Notes: generated by a model not told the origin, from the sequence alone. A stretch of DNA of 64,000 nt from Isoetes taiwanensis (GCA_021234155.1 JAJEKV010000020.1:18403018-18467017); one strand, 5' to 3'; numbered from the stretch's first letter, positions 12,201 to 23,659 are shown. Program-made: numbers and translations.

Positions 12201-15200
12201 TTGGAAGTCTAGGTTAGCCGGAGATGGTTACCATTCAAGGACAGATGCCATCAAGCTAAGACATGCAAGATCATGTCAACAAGTTAAAAATTCTCATACT
12301 GGCTAGAGAAAAAATGAATGATAATCGACTCGCTATTCAGCCTCACTGAAACTGATGTTATCTGAATATTCTGTATGCAAAAATGGAATGATATACATGA
12401 GGTAGGTAGGCTAGTGAGTGAACTGAATACTAACTATGCAATAGATCTTCAACAGTAGGCTAACCAGAGGGTGATCAGGCTTCTATGAGAAAGGCTTCAG
12501 CCCAAAATCAATGTGCCATGTGCATTTGAGCAACTCCTGCAATAAAAAAAGAACAGAGTCAATCCCATGATCATGGGACAATTATTACGTTTATGCAATA
12601 CCTTAGCAATCACCTATAGACAGTTCGTCTCCCCGTTCTTACCACTGCCGCCGCCGGGTGAAATAACTGTGATAGATTTACGGTCACGTTTTCTCTCTGC
12701 ATCCCCATTCTGGTAATCTTCGTATGGGAAAAGCTCCCTTTTAATAACAAATGCTTATTAATGGCGTTATTAACATGCTTAGGCTTATCTTTTCTCTGCT
12801 TTTTGTCTTGCCCTCCGTAGTCTTTTAAGTTCTCCACATTGAGACCAATAATGGCCCTTCTTGTCACAATTACAACACATAAAGTATGGATTTACCTTCC
12901 TTGTCACTGTCTGCACCTTCCATTTCTTAGTCTTTAGATCGATTCTCAACAAAATAATGCACCTGTACTGTACTTATTGTTCTCTCTGTTCAGTTCCATT
13001 TCTTTTTAAACGATAAACCTTGTTTGCATATACAACGGCCTACAGAAAATTTTGGGGTAACACATTAATGCATTACTGTTTGGGCGTCGAAGTTTGGCAA
13101 GTTACCAAAGCAACTCAGTTGAAATATATACTACTTGATAAGTTTCATATGACAGACTGCAAAGCATCTCATCTTCCACTCCCTTCGAGTTAGGTTACAT
13201 TCTAACACTTGAATCTACTCATGAGGATGTTGATGCTACTTTTTACGGGAGTTAGTTGGGGCCTTGCTTTATCTTACCAATGCTAGACCCAATTTCGTCC
13301 ATGCATCATCCTAAAGAATGCAGCTGAATGAATCCTACATTATCTCAGAGGGAGTTAATATACCAAAGTTGCTAATCCTACTCTTGTGCTTTTCTCATTC
13401 TGATATGGCATCTACAGATCTTGAGTAAAGAATGCTATTGAGGCTGAAGTCAAAGCCTTAATCACAACAGTTCCATGAAGATTTGAGATTTCTTTCAAAC
13501 CTGCAGCAATCTACTGGATATGGATATTAATTGTCAAAGAGCAGCTTCAAAATGGCTCTCTCTCTCTCTCTATCTTGCTGCTCTAGCAAACATCAAGTTG
13601 CTGATGGTTTCATAAAACCGCTTGGAGGATCAGCTCTTGCATGTTCTGCCCCACTATCATCCTTGGGTTGTGATATTCTTCTAGCTCTTCTCCTATTCAG
13701 GGGCATTTGTTTTTTGTGTTTTGTCTGTTATTTTAGTTCAGTCATGCTAGTCATCACCGCGATGTTAGCATAGGACATGTCACTATTCATAGATGACTAG
13801 ACATGCCACATATGTTGCTTATAGAGCCAAGGACATGGCGGCAAAGTATAGTTTCAACATTATCCTTTTGATTAAAAAGCAAGGTCTCAATATGCAGAGT
13901 GTTAAAAGACTGATTATGGAGGGCCTTTACGAGCCATGCTTTATCAACCATGCTTCATCAACCATCCTTCATCAACCATCCTTCCTGAGGACTTTAAGAG
14001 CCAGCCATGGAAGCTGTTGTCTGTCTTCCTAGTTGAAGCAATCTAGGTAGTCGAACGGAAGCTGCAAATTCTGCTAAAACGTTCAGAGCTGGCTCCATAT
14101 AAAGCAACTGGTTTAGTCAGAGTATTGAAAAGACATAACTTTGTTGGAACTCCTAGGAAAAACATCACTAGTGAAGCATGGCTTTAGTAAACCTCGTCTG
14201 AACTGCATCTTTCATGGTGATCCTTAGATTGCCCTACCACATTGTGTAATGAGAAACCACCTCAGTTGGTGGTCCATAAAATGAAATGGGTTGCATTCTT
14301 TGGACAGTCTGATCTCTCTCCTAATGTTGTGTTACGATTCTGAGTTTGGATCTTGGAATCTGTAGCAGTCGCTTAGGGGAGGCCTTCTTGGGCGCAACCC
14401 ATAGAGGGTAGAAAGGGAGAAGTAGCCATATAAGGTGTACGTCTTATATGCAAAGTCACCTTTTGGAAAGGTCTTGGGGAAAGGTGAAGGGAGAATTAGC
14501 TATATAAGAGTGACAGTTACATGGATCTGGGAGGGAGGAATCCTGAGATCACATGGTTGTCTTGTGTATGCTAGCTCTCAGCTCGGTGGGGAGCTCGGAT
14601 TGGTCTGAGTTCATAGGTTGGGTGGCGAGTTAATCGCCGTTTCTGCTGTCTTTTTGGCTGTGGCCATACTTCTCTTAAGGTCCTGTGTGGACTTACCTGA
14701 TCCAACTTGCTGTTCGTAACAGTGGTGCTTTCACTAAGAGGTCGTTGTTTTGTTTACGATAGCAAGTGAGGGAGTTGAAACGTGATATAGATAGTGTGGT
14801 TACTCCTGGAGGGGCTTTGTGCCTCTAGAGGGATTATATGTAGATAATCCTGGATGCAGGTGTTACTCCAAACCTTGGGTGAGCCGTGTGCCCTCAAGAT
14901 GAATCAACCATTAGCTAGGCTAGTGGAGGCATTAGTTGAACTAGTGCAGTGCATATTTGGTATTGGTATTAGGATGGATAATGCCCTAGTCTGTATGTGC
15001 CCACACTGAAGCTGAATGGCAAAAAGAGGAGTTCTCTGGAAGCTTAGCGAATTTTACCTAGCAGCTGAACGTGGGAGGCCAAATTTGAGGCTGGTTTGTC
15101 TAGCACTGCTAGAGGTCCCACAACTGGGATAGATCAAGGGAGACCTGTGTGGTCGAAATAGAGACCTGTGTGGTCAATAACCTGTGTGGTAGACTGTGTG

Positions 15201-18200
15201 GTTAATAACTTGTGTAGTCAAGGGACTTGTGTAGTCAATGACTTGTGTAGTCGTAGGACTTGTGTAGTCAATGACTTATGTAGTCGAGGGACCTGTGTGG
15301 TCAATGACCTGTGTGGTCGAGGGACTTGTGTGGCTACAATTGAGGTCAATTGTCTTTTATCCCAGTGGGCTGTTACGATTCTGAGTTTGGATCTTGGAAT
15401 CTGTAGCAGTCGCTTAGGGGAGGCCGCCTTGGGCGCATCCCATAGAGGCTAGAAAGGGGGAAGTAGCCATATAAGGTGTACGTCTTATATGCCAAGTCAC
15501 CTTTTGGAAAGGTCTTGGGGAAAGGTGAAGGGAGAATTAGCTATATAAGAGTGACAGTTACATGGATCTGGGAGGGAGGAATCCTGAGACTACATGGTCG
15601 TCTTGTGTATGCTAGCTCTCAGCTCGGTGGGGAGCTTGGATTGGTCTGAGTTCATAGGTTAGGTGGCGAGTTAATCGCCGTTTCTGCTGTCTTTTTGGCT
15701 GTGGCCATACTTCTCTTAAGGTCCTGTGTGGACTTACCTGATCCAACTTGCTGTTCGTAACATGTTGGGACAAAAATCCAATCAATCAGGTATATAGGTG
15801 ATTCTGGTTGTGCTGTTTCATCTCTTCTGCCATCTAATGACGTCAAGACAGCCAAATCACTCATGTGCACTTTTACCTCCCCAAGAATGCTTTTTTGGTA
15901 CAGTGTCAGCTTTGTACAAATCAACAAAACAAGACATGCTTATTGTTTGCAGAAGCCTCGCACAGACTACAAATTTTAAGAAAACCTTTCTCCTCGAGCC
16001 TTTTACATAAAGTTTTTAATTTGTAGTTTTTACATAAAGAAAATTGTTTCAGCTGAATATTCATCATTTCTTGATTATGCATATGTATAAATACGCAGCA
16101 GGAGAATTCGAACCAGATATTACCATTGTATCCGCAGGGTTTGATGCGGCATTAGGTGATCCTCTTGGTGGATGTCAGGTATGGGTTATGTTTATTGAAT
16201 TGAAAAGTCAGAGTTCTGTATGTGACTAGTAATTGTCATTTTGCTTGGCAATCTTTTTCTGCCATAAGAAATAAAGGATGGTGAGCCTGCTGATGTGCCA
16301 GGTTAGGACTTATTCAAATATTTTGATGCCCCTTGTATATTTATTCTCGTGTCAGTGCAAATTTAGTAACCACGAATATTTAAGAAGTATGTAAAACACG
16401 AAGTCCGTCGTATTGAAGGTCTGGCTTAGCTCATAGTCCCCGCGCGGTGACCATCTTTCACAAGTATATGTAGAGACTTGATTTTTGTGCAGTGAAGCAA
16501 TTCCTGTATCAAGGAGTTGGAATCAATCTTACACTTCCAAGCTCAAGAGTCTTGCTTGTGTCCATATAAGCCATTTTGAGGAGGTGTCCTTTATTTTGCT
16601 TGCATCAATACTAACCCTGCTGCATAAACACCTCTTCTAGGCACTTTCAAGAAAAGAGAAGCTATTACAGCCAAGACTGTTTTTGTAATAGTCATTTTGG
16701 CCATTGGAGGAAACCCCCTGTATTATGCTGTTGGGCAATAGCATTTCTTAAATATCGAAGCCCTCTTGCATCGTGATGTCTTGATCCAGATGGCTTTTAC
16801 CCTCTTGCATCCCAGAACCTTTTTTTGTCTTTGGCATGTCAGAGTTCCCAGGAATGGTTTTTCAGATTTTAATGGGGTACTCAGATTATGGTTTGTGGGA
16901 GCCACTGGAGGAAATTTGCACACCATCCAGGATTGTGCACTCGGTCTTTTACATTCTTGGAAGCCGAAGTCTACAGCTGTTCAGGATGGGTGATCAAGAG
17001 GATGCTTGACTTTTTCTTACTTCTCACTCAGTTGCACTAGCATCTAGATCATTCAGCAGGGACTTTTTTTAGCTGTCAGCATGCTTGGTCAGTTTGTCCT
17101 TGGGGTTGTGCCACCACACAGAATCTCTCTTCTTGGGAATGTGCATATGGGTCACCTCTCTGATCATGTTCAGACATTTTCTCTCCATCGAGAATGGCCA
17201 GATCCTGCAGGGTGTCGCTGTTGGCATTGCAAGATCTTTAGCCTGCGTGACGACACTTGAAAGATTGACATTGGTAAATTCTTATGGGGATGAGATATCA
17301 TGCTTAATGTGGATAAAGGTTTGATCTTTTTCACTTTGTCTAGTCTTCATTCACAGTGATCTGAAGCTGGAAATGCTTAAGCATTTGCCATTTGTGCTCC
17401 ATGACATAATGTTTTGGTCATGGGGGCCAGAAGCATCTTAGATCAAACTCCTCCTTATGTTTAGCATGTTGAGGATCCGAAGATGCATGATTCACAAGTT
17501 GAAGTGGTGGAGAAGACTGCATAGACCTACCATCAAGCCTTTTCATGCATATTGTACTTTACTTTGGTTATGCCATTGAGAATTTTCATCAGATTTCTGC
17601 ATAATACATGATATCCCTTTTCCCACAACTTTACACTGTCTGCTGTAAATGAAGAAGTGAAGAAGAAGAAAGGACCCGTCATTGCTAGAAGTAATCACCC
17701 TATGAGTAGTCCATCTCTTGCTATGCATAGGGATTCACTAGAGACAGCTAAATCTTGATCTTTTTGCCTAGTGAACTTATTAACGTCTACAGGAGACCCA
17801 TAAAGTCTACGAGACCAAGAACATACAGAATTGGGGATCTGCAAGGAGGATGAAAGCCTCGAAGACACCAAAGAAGAATAATGCTAAAACAATAATAAAA
17901 AAATTCAATGAAAGATTCCTAGGAAAGATATCCAATAGCCCTCTTGACTGCTCCAAGGAATGATCTGATGTCAGCATTTGGCTGTTTTTGAGCCTTGTCT
18001 TCTTCTTCCTCTGAAAGGAATTCTGTTTTGCTGCTCGTTTTACTTTCTTAGATGTCGCTAGGTCACTCCTTTAATATCATGTAGTTCTAAGCTACGAAAA
18101 ACGTTTGTAAAGTTTTTTATTGAGATTCAGAAAAACGAAAAAAATACGTTGCCAAATTTTTTTTTCATAAAAGGATGAAGAGATACAGAAAGTAGATTAA

Positions 18201-19899
18201 AAGGAGTTACATTCAAACAAGAAATTACATTGATGGCCAGAAAAACAAGCTCTGATAAAGGGAAATTACAGCAACAGCTAGTCTATATCTAAATCTGCTA
18301 GGGCTCCCGCCATGCAAGCCAATCATCAAAAAGAAGCAGTTGGGATCATGGAAGAGATGGAGAATCATGGAAGAGTGGCCAAAGAGTGGCCGTTTTCCCT
18401 GATACGCAGTTATGGTTTTGCGGAAATAGATTTTTGGCTCGCTGGGAAAAAAAACTAATATGCTGGAAAACCCTGCCGTTTTTCAACTCCCTTTTTATTG
18501 TAAATGTTAAAAAACGTCTTTTCAACGTTTTTATTTCATGGATTAACGTATTTCATAGCTTAGATGTAGTTTTCCTTTTACAGGGAGGTCCATTCCTCTC
18601 AGTTGTGCCTCGTCATGCACAAAAGAAATTTCTGTTTGCTTTGGTTACTGGGGCTGCTGTTTCTCTATGTTTGAGGATGCTCCTTTTTCATTTCTATGCA
18701 CATAAATGTAAGCTAGGAACATTTCTGCAAGTGGAGCCTATAGTGGCATGCCACGTGGCGGACTTTCTTTGAAGGAATGTCGGCCAAATTTGCTGCTTTG
18801 CTGTTCTTAGATTTACCCTGAGTTCTTGATTTACTAATTTTACCCATGTTCTGTCCATTTTACCTCAGATGCGACAAACTTTTCCTCACAGAATTAGTCC
18901 TAGTTAAGAATTGCATTTTGCTGTTCCTCCCTTCCACTCAAACCTATAAGCAATTTTTCAGCCTGCGAAGGGACTTTTTATCTTATGCTAATACTTTATG
19001 CAGGTTATGCCATCTGGTTTCTTTATGACAAAGTTGTTAACAATGGTTTTTCTTCTTGGCTCATTATAAATATTTATGCAGGTTACACCATCTGGTTTTT
19101 CTTTTATGACAAAGTTGTTAACAATGGTTTCACAAGGGAAACTGCTGCTTATTCTTGAAGGAGGGTACGGCTTCAGTTCTCCATTTGTCTTCCATGTATA
19201 TTCAATCTCTTTATTTGGTAATAAGAAGCTTTATACTTTGTACTGCAGGTATAATTTACGGTCTATTTCGTCTTCTGTAACAGCGGTGATAGAGGTTCGT
19301 TTTGCTTCTTTAGAACTTGAATGCGTATCTATTACATGCAACCAATCCTGTTGCATGGCATATGAGTTAACAGGTACTTCTGGGAGATGATCCTGGTCCC
19401 CTGCCAGTTGATCTTTCACCAAGTGAAGCTGGAGCGGCAGCGATGTTTGAAGTCCTCTCTGTCCATTCAAAATACTGGAAGCAGTTAATCATTCCGTCAT
19501 TTCTGAAGAAAAACCTTGTGCATGATTCATCAAATTGCAGCATGAAAGGTGTTTCATCGAATGGCAACTTCAAAGGTCAGTGAGAATTTCTGCTTACTGC
19601 TTAGGAGGGTTTTGCTGTTTCTGTACGTTCGTCTTTATTGTGGAATGGAAATAAGTCTTATTATATGTACCTTTCTTAGATAGTACTGGAAATCAGGCAT
19701 ACTGCTTCTAATTCTAATTATGAAATGCGGAATTTCTAATGGACCTAATGTATCACAACTTACAAATGATAATTTTGTTAGCAAGTTTCTTAAACTAATT
19801 GCAGAATCTGGGAATAATGGAGTGGCACAACATATTCTCTTGACCGCTGATGGAAGCCATCTAGATAGCAGCATTAAAAGCTTCGGCTTTAAAGTTTAG
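6265..19899 (+). CDS. HDA15: Histone deacetylase HDA15-like, class II, with RanBP2 zinc finger (16 coding exons; frameshift in exon 8)
   Basis: Zn-dependent lysine deacetylase that removes acetyl groups from histone tails, so a nuclear chromatin repressor; Arabidopsis HDA15 is the family reference. Coding exons: 6265-6690, 6833-6950, 7177-7253, 7338-7413, 7482-7546, 7632-7687, 8000-8123, 8192-8318, 8880-8930, 8994-9062, 9131-9239, 16099-16178, 19082-19164, 19249-19294, 19374-19575, 19805-19899. All introns are GT..AG and all phases join, except exon 8, which is 127 nt where 126 is required. Sum: about 600 residues. The N-terminus is acidic (run of Asp ~110-116). The RanBP2 finger has Cys127, Cys130, Cys141, Cys144. 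Catalytic core: PPGHHAEGG (His320/321), DVHHGNGTQ (Asp357, His359), [11 protein letters not shown] (Asp448), EGGYNLRSIS (Tyr488). An in-frame upstream ATG at 6205 is possible; I prefer 6265. The extra A at 8280-8283 would truncate the protein before the zinc ligands unless it is a sequencing error. Confidence 0.9.
9562..9690. repeat. Direct repeat of ~46 bp, two copies
   Basis: The block AGATAATAAATCAYCATG...GGGAGAAGTTGT occurs at ~9566-9611 and ~9643-9688, almost unchanged, with a 77-bp period. It lies inside intron 11. Confidence 0.75.
10587..10656. repeat. Minisatellite, 23-bp unit x 3
   Basis: Three consecutive copies of ACATAAAAGTAAAGTGGTAG plus RGC, differing at a single A/G position, inside intron 11. 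Confidence 0.85.
10700..10905. repeat. Dispersed repeat, copy 1 of 3 in the HDA15-like introns
   Basis: Begins ACGTTTACAGGAGACCCATA, continues with CTGCAAGGAGGGTAATAGCCTCC, and ends in a block around GCTGCTCCAAAAAATGCTCT. The same order of blocks returns at 11330-11540 and 17775-17995. No coding potential; probably remains of a non-coding transposon or LTR. Confidence 0.55.
11330..11540. repeat. Dispersed repeat, copy 2 of 3
   Basis: Most diverged copy of the family at 10700-10905: a GTCTGCAGAGAACCATCGGG start, a short internal duplication (around GGGTCYRTGAGACTTATAAC), then GATCTGCAAGGAGAGCAATA and a CCTAGCTGTTCAA block. Confidence 0.45.
12590..12910 (-). pseudogene. Ty1/copia gag relic with zinc knuckle
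   Basis: On the minus strand a CCHC zinc knuckle reads [14 protein letters not shown] (spacing C-x2-C-x4-H-x4-C), followed by a basic stretch rich in Lys and Arg. This matches the nucleocapsid part of copia-type gag. The frame is broken just after the knuckle and there is no neighbouring polymerase on this strand. It is a fragment stranded in intron 11, opposite to the host gene. Confidence 0.6.
13060..13680 (+). pseudogene. Ty1/copia reverse transcriptase-RNase H relic
   Basis: Pieces in different frames match the end of copia reverse transcriptase and RNase H in the right order: FLGVEVWQ, then [17 protein letters not shown] (near 13130-13180), [15 protein letters not shown] (near 13250-13300), a weak AIEAEVKAL piece (~13435), and [16 protein letters not shown] (near 13585-13630), the typical C-terminal 'QVADxFTKPL' motif. 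Several frameshifts and stops separate them. It is a dead fragment in intron 11. Confidence 0.7.
13935..13985. repeat. Short tandem repeat, CTTCATCAACCATC-type unit
   Basis: Three to four imperfect 13-14-bp units of TTCATCAACCATSC inside intron 11. Confidence 0.7.
14325..15767 (+). mobile_element. Complete miniature LTR retrotransposon (TRIM-like) with TSD TGTTG
   Basis: Two 392-bp LTRs (14330-14721 and 15371-15762), about 97 % identical by eye, each start TGTTACGA and end TTCGTAACA. The 5-bp target duplication TGTTG is exact on both sides (14325-14329, 15763-15767). The sequence after the 5' LTR (GTGGTGCTTTCACTAAG) sits at the primer-binding position. The 649-bp interior encodes no gag or pol, so the element depends on enzymes supplied by others. 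It lies in intron 11 of the HDA15-like gene in the sense orientation. Confidence 0.92.
15142..15340 (+). repeat. Minisatellite (33-bp period) inside the miniature LTR element
   Basis: Tandem units of GACYTGTGTRGTC followed alternately by AAT and GAGG. Two sub-units make a 33-bp period, a multiple of three, so one frame (15168 onward) reads a repeated Cys-containing 11-mer of the type [11 protein letters not shown] about four times before running into the LTR. Whether this is translated is unknown. Confidence 0.8.
17775..17995. repeat. Dispersed repeat, copy 3 of 3
   Basis: ACGTCTACAGGAGACCCATA, GGGATCTGCAAGGAGGATGA and a CTGACTGCTCCAAGGAATG-like block match the family at 10700-10905 in order and spacing. 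Confidence 0.55.
18145..18345 (-). mobile_element. Probable 3' end of a LINE (minus strand)
   Basis: Read on the minus strand, ~190 bp end in CTTCATCCTTTTATG followed by a run of nine A's, the look of a plant L1-type LINE 3' UTR with a short poly(A) tail. No coding part is preserved in intron 12. Confidence 0.4.
19002..19058 (+). repeat. Duplicated start of HDA15 exon 13 with its splice acceptor
   Basis: ATGCAGGTTAYRCCATCTGG...ACAAAGTTGTTAACAATGG occurs first at ~19002-19058 and again at 19076-19130, where it forms the real start of exon 13. The upstream copy keeps TTATGCAG|GTTA but lacks 4 nt in the middle, so its use would shift the frame. It is a tandem duplication of the acceptor and the first ~50 nt of the exon. 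Confidence 0.85.
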
Positions 19900-21373
19900 G
19901 CAGGAAGATTGGTTTCTTGACGGGATGTAATTTGCTATGAAAGATTAAATCCAACTTGTTCCCTAAAACATTGTATAGCAGTGAGCGAGCGCATTGGCAA
20001 ACAGATTTCCTTTTCTGCGTGTCATTTTTGCTTTCTGAGAATGTAAAATCTCCGGCAGTAAAACGCATCCTCAAATGCGGCGTATACTGATTCATTGTTT
20101 TGAATTTCGTTACCATTTGTAATCTCCTCTGGATACATAAAGTCTGTGCCTGCTTAGTGTGGGTTACTTTATTGACTATAAGAAAAGCAAGTATATAAAA
20201 GGAATTCTTCTTTAGGATCTTATAGGAGGGGATTTCAAATCAACAAGCTTTCAAGACTGATGGTAATTATGAACTATTTTGCCATTTGTTAATAGAGAAG
20301 CGGCACAAGAAACGACGCTATGTTGGCATGCCACTCTGGTGGAAATGGCGGCGACATGAACTGGTGTACAAACACTGGTTCAGAGCTATTTCAAGGAAAA
20401 AAAAACATTCTCATCATTGTAAATAGGTAACCTGGAAAGGGGAACATTTTCCAGACATTCTTTTTGGATTGCACTAGCTGCTGATACTAGCTTTCCTGCT
20501 TTTGTGGACGAATCCCATACTATGTCATGTCTTTCTGTAAGGCCTGATCATAAGATGACATGGAGAGTGCAGCTTTGGAAGCCTCTCACAGCTACATTTC
20601 TAACATGCGATTCTTTCTGTGTATTATAGTTGACATACAGACAATGTATACTGAGCACCAATTGTCTCTTGAACTTTAATTCATCCCTGAAATTGGAAGT
20701 TTGTTTTGCCCCTCAAGGTTTTAAAGGGACGATATGACGGATGATCAGCATGAAGTAACTATATAAATCTGGAATTATCTTTAGCATTATTTTTGGGATC
20801 TTTACCCTAACTCAGCCTCAACTTTGGTTCTAGAGTTGGACTTGAGAATCTTATTTCAAAGAGTATTTAGTGGAAATAGCATTTCCTCCTAATTTGGGCT
20901 GTATTTATGAGATGTTTACCATGTTTTTTCCAAAATTTGGGGCGTACGAGGTGTTCGGTGCACATCTTCTGAGTTTATGAATGGTGGGAAGGTATTTGGT
21001 GTATGCTTTATAATCAAGCTTATGTTATCAACATGTATAAACTTATTTGAATGCATCATTGCAGCTGAGTGGTGAACCTGAGTATGGAAATGGAGCCAGT
21101 GTTTTAATTGGATTCATTTGTAAAAATGTAGCCAATGTCTATTTCAAGGTTCTAACTTCTTGAAGCGAAGGGGATCTCAACGTAGTTAAATTTCCATATT
21201 TTGTTAACTGTGTTTCAATAGGAATGGCATCATATTGTGTTTCAATATGTATGGCAACACAGGGTCGTGCAGTCTTACATTCTAGAATTTAACCTATGGA
21301 ATAAAATTATGCTTTTTTGCCTGCCTTGCGTTTTTTCTTTTTTCTTTATGATTGTCATGTGTGCGTTGAAAAA
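19900..21373. other. 3' flank of the HDA15-like gene and non-coding DNA
   Basis: The first few hundred bases after the TAG at 19897-19899 are probably the 3' UTR. No poly(A) site can be chosen with confidence. The rest is AT-rich with no recognisable genes or repeats. Confidence 0.5.
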
Positions 21374-21573
21374 AAACCAAAGGCAGAAAGTAAAATGGCG
21401 CGTGTATAAAAGTGCATGAAATGCATGGCAAATGATCTTAGGTGCACTAGCTAAGGTATCGACGTGCGTCCTAAACCAAAGGCAGAGAGTAAAGATGGGG
21501 CCTGTATAAAAGTGCATGAAATGCATGGCAAATGATCTTAGGTGCACTAGGTAAGATATGGACATGTCCTAAA
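21374..21573. repeat. Tandem duplication, ~99-bp unit x 2
   Basis: Two adjacent copies begin AAACCAAAGGCAGARAGTAA and share GTGCATGAAATGCATGGCAA and GATCTTAGGTGCACTAG. They differ at about ten positions. Confidence 0.85.
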
Positions 21574-21644
21574 TTTCATAAAAAATGAAATAGAGACAGG
21601 ATAATTTATGATGGGCATTAACTAAAATGATGTGAGGACTTTGT

Positions 21645-23110
21645 GGCATAACTTTTGTATTCGGACTCCGGTTTCAGCGTTCTTTAGCTTGTTGGGAAGC
21701 TTCTTCAGATGGCTTTGATAAATACATGAATTAAGCATACTATATATATATAAATGGGCCCTCAAATAGGGTTCGAATTGGGTGGTTGCCCAATTTGAGG
21801 GGCTCTAGGGTGGCAGAATAGCTCCTGCATTCGAACTCTTTTTTTGGCGTTCTATAGCTCGTTGGAAAGCCTATTTAGAGGCCTTATGAAGGGCTCTATG
21901 TAAGCAAGTGTTCTCTGCTGGTGAGAAACATGCATGCCCATAAACAAGGTAATAGAAAAGCATGGGACATGCATGCCCATTTGCCAAAAAGCAAGGGAGC
22001 AGCATTTGATGTGGGCATACAGAATATATAGAAAGGACAAATTATACAAAAAAAAAAAAACAATAAAAAAGTGAGATGCGCTAATCTTTTCACAAACTTG
22101 GACATGCAAACGCGCTTCAAAAAGTCTTCTAAAGGATGGGCGCCTTCTTGGAGGACACCCAATAGAGGAAGAATAAATCAACAACCTTAATCTCTGAAAT
22201 GATATTTGAAAAGCATAAAGAAAAAGGTCACATGTAGAATGGACATGTGGCATTATAATGAAAGATCTTGGCCGTAGTTGATGGACCCATAATACGTCAC
22301 AAAATAAACTCCACTTTTTAATACCATTTCAAATTTAAATTAAAGTTGCCACATGGACCATTCACGTGGTTGTTGAAATTCAAAATTCAAATTTAAATTT
22401 TCCCCCTCAATTCAATATTGCCACGCTCTTGGTATCCATTCTATATGCCAACGTCTTGCCATCCATCATTGCCGCTCTTACGTTTTAATTTTGTAATGCA
22501 CTTTTAATGTGTAATGATACATTGATCTCCTTTGGTTAGTGCTCTTAGTTGAGTTTGTGGCATGCATTGCCACTAGTGATGAGGTGATGACACACACCTT
22601 AGGCATCAAGATGAGGTTTGAGGGGCTCCGTGATGCCAATATAGTCTTTTCAGTATAACTTTCAACTTCATTTTCAGCATTCTTTAGCCCATTGGGAAGC
22701 TTGTTCAGAGGGCTTTGATAGTAGATACTATGAAGTATACTATTTACACAAATCAGTTGCCCAATTTGAAGGCCATCAGGATGGCAGAATAGACTTTATG
22801 ACATAACTTTTGTATCCGAACTCCTTTCTCCCTGTTTTTTAGCTTGTTAGAAAGCTTGTCCAGAGGGGCTTCCATAAAAACATTAAGAAAGCATCTTACT
22901 TATATAAATGGGGCCCCAAATTGAGCTCAAATTGGGCGCCCAATTTGAGGGGCTGATGGGTTGTAGAATATGTTTTTGCCATAACTTTTGTATCCGGACT
23001 CCGTTTTCGAAAGTTCTTTAGCTTGTTAGAAAGCTTGTTCAGAGGGCTTTGATAAAAAAAACTATTGAAGTGTATTATTTGCACAAATGGAGCCCCAAAT
23101 TGAGATGATG
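21645..23110. repeat. Cluster of ~170-190-bp diverged repeats
   Basis: A core of CATAACTTTTGTATCCGGAC, TTCTTTAGCTTGTTGGAAAG and TTCAGAGGGCTTTGATA, followed by a 'CCCAAATTG..GGGGC' block, occurs at about 21650, 21830, 22655, 22800 and 22975. The last three are adjacent; the first two are separated from them by ~600 bp of unrelated AT-rich DNA (22000-22650). Such units occur in LTR/UTR regions of plant retrotransposons or as satellites. No coding sequence. Confidence 0.65.
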
Positions 23111-23659
23111 TCATGTGTAGCCAGTTCCTAGGATGGAAGATTTGTAACCGAAGGGTTCCTGAATATTTCATTATATATGGACTACTGCAATGCCAAATGT
23201 CATCTTGGGCTACTGCAATTTGCAATGGGAAGGCACTTTCATCGAAGTTGGTACCATCTATTCTTAGTATGTTAGCGAATTCGTGGTAATACCTTTATGG
23301 ATGAATAGCGCATAATGATGTGTTTCCATAGCTTTCATTATCTTCAATAGATATGTTTCCTATGTTATTATTAAGGTTCTAGATTGAAAGGATTCATGGA
23401 TAGACACATTTCTGATTGTGATAAAAGGTTGACCAACTGATGTGAACGAAGATGCCCCACTTGGTTAGGATATACCTCATTGTTTGTTTCAGCGCACCCA
23501 GATGATATCTTATGCCCTACTTGGGTAGGGTATGCGAAGATCCTCAAATGGACAATAAGAAATAAGAAGGAAAATTTTGAATTCAACTCACTTAGTGGGA
23601 GCCAGTTCCTGCTAGAAGAAGAGATGGAGGCCAATAACTGCTAGTGAATGTATTGAGAT

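Larger units (their letters stand above)
9240..16098 (+). other. Intron 11 of the HDA15-like gene (6.86 kb, transposon-filled)
   Basis: The donor at 9240 (CCGATAG|GTAACT) and the acceptor at 16097-16098 (ATACGCAG|CA) join in phase, splitting the codon between LPI and AGEFEPD. The intron holds tandem repeats, copies of a dispersed repeat, a minus-strand copia gag relic, a plus-strand copia polymerase relic and a complete miniature LTR element, each listed separately. The rest, notably 9691-10580, 11545-12580 and 15768-16090, shows nothing recognisable. Confidence 0.8.
16179..19081 (+). other. Intron 12 of the HDA15-like gene (2.9 kb)
   Basis: Donor at 16179 (TGTCAG|GTATGG), acceptor at 19080-19081 (TATGCAG|GTTACA). 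It contains copy 3 of the dispersed repeat, a probable minus-strand LINE 3' end and a duplicated start of exon 13. I recognise nothing in 16200-17770. Confidence 0.8.

Noticed and set aside
18386-18772. 128-codon open frame in HDA15 intron 12
   Set aside because: Hydrophobic, Phe/Leu-rich translation of T-rich intron DNA; no family motif and not in phase with the flanking exons.
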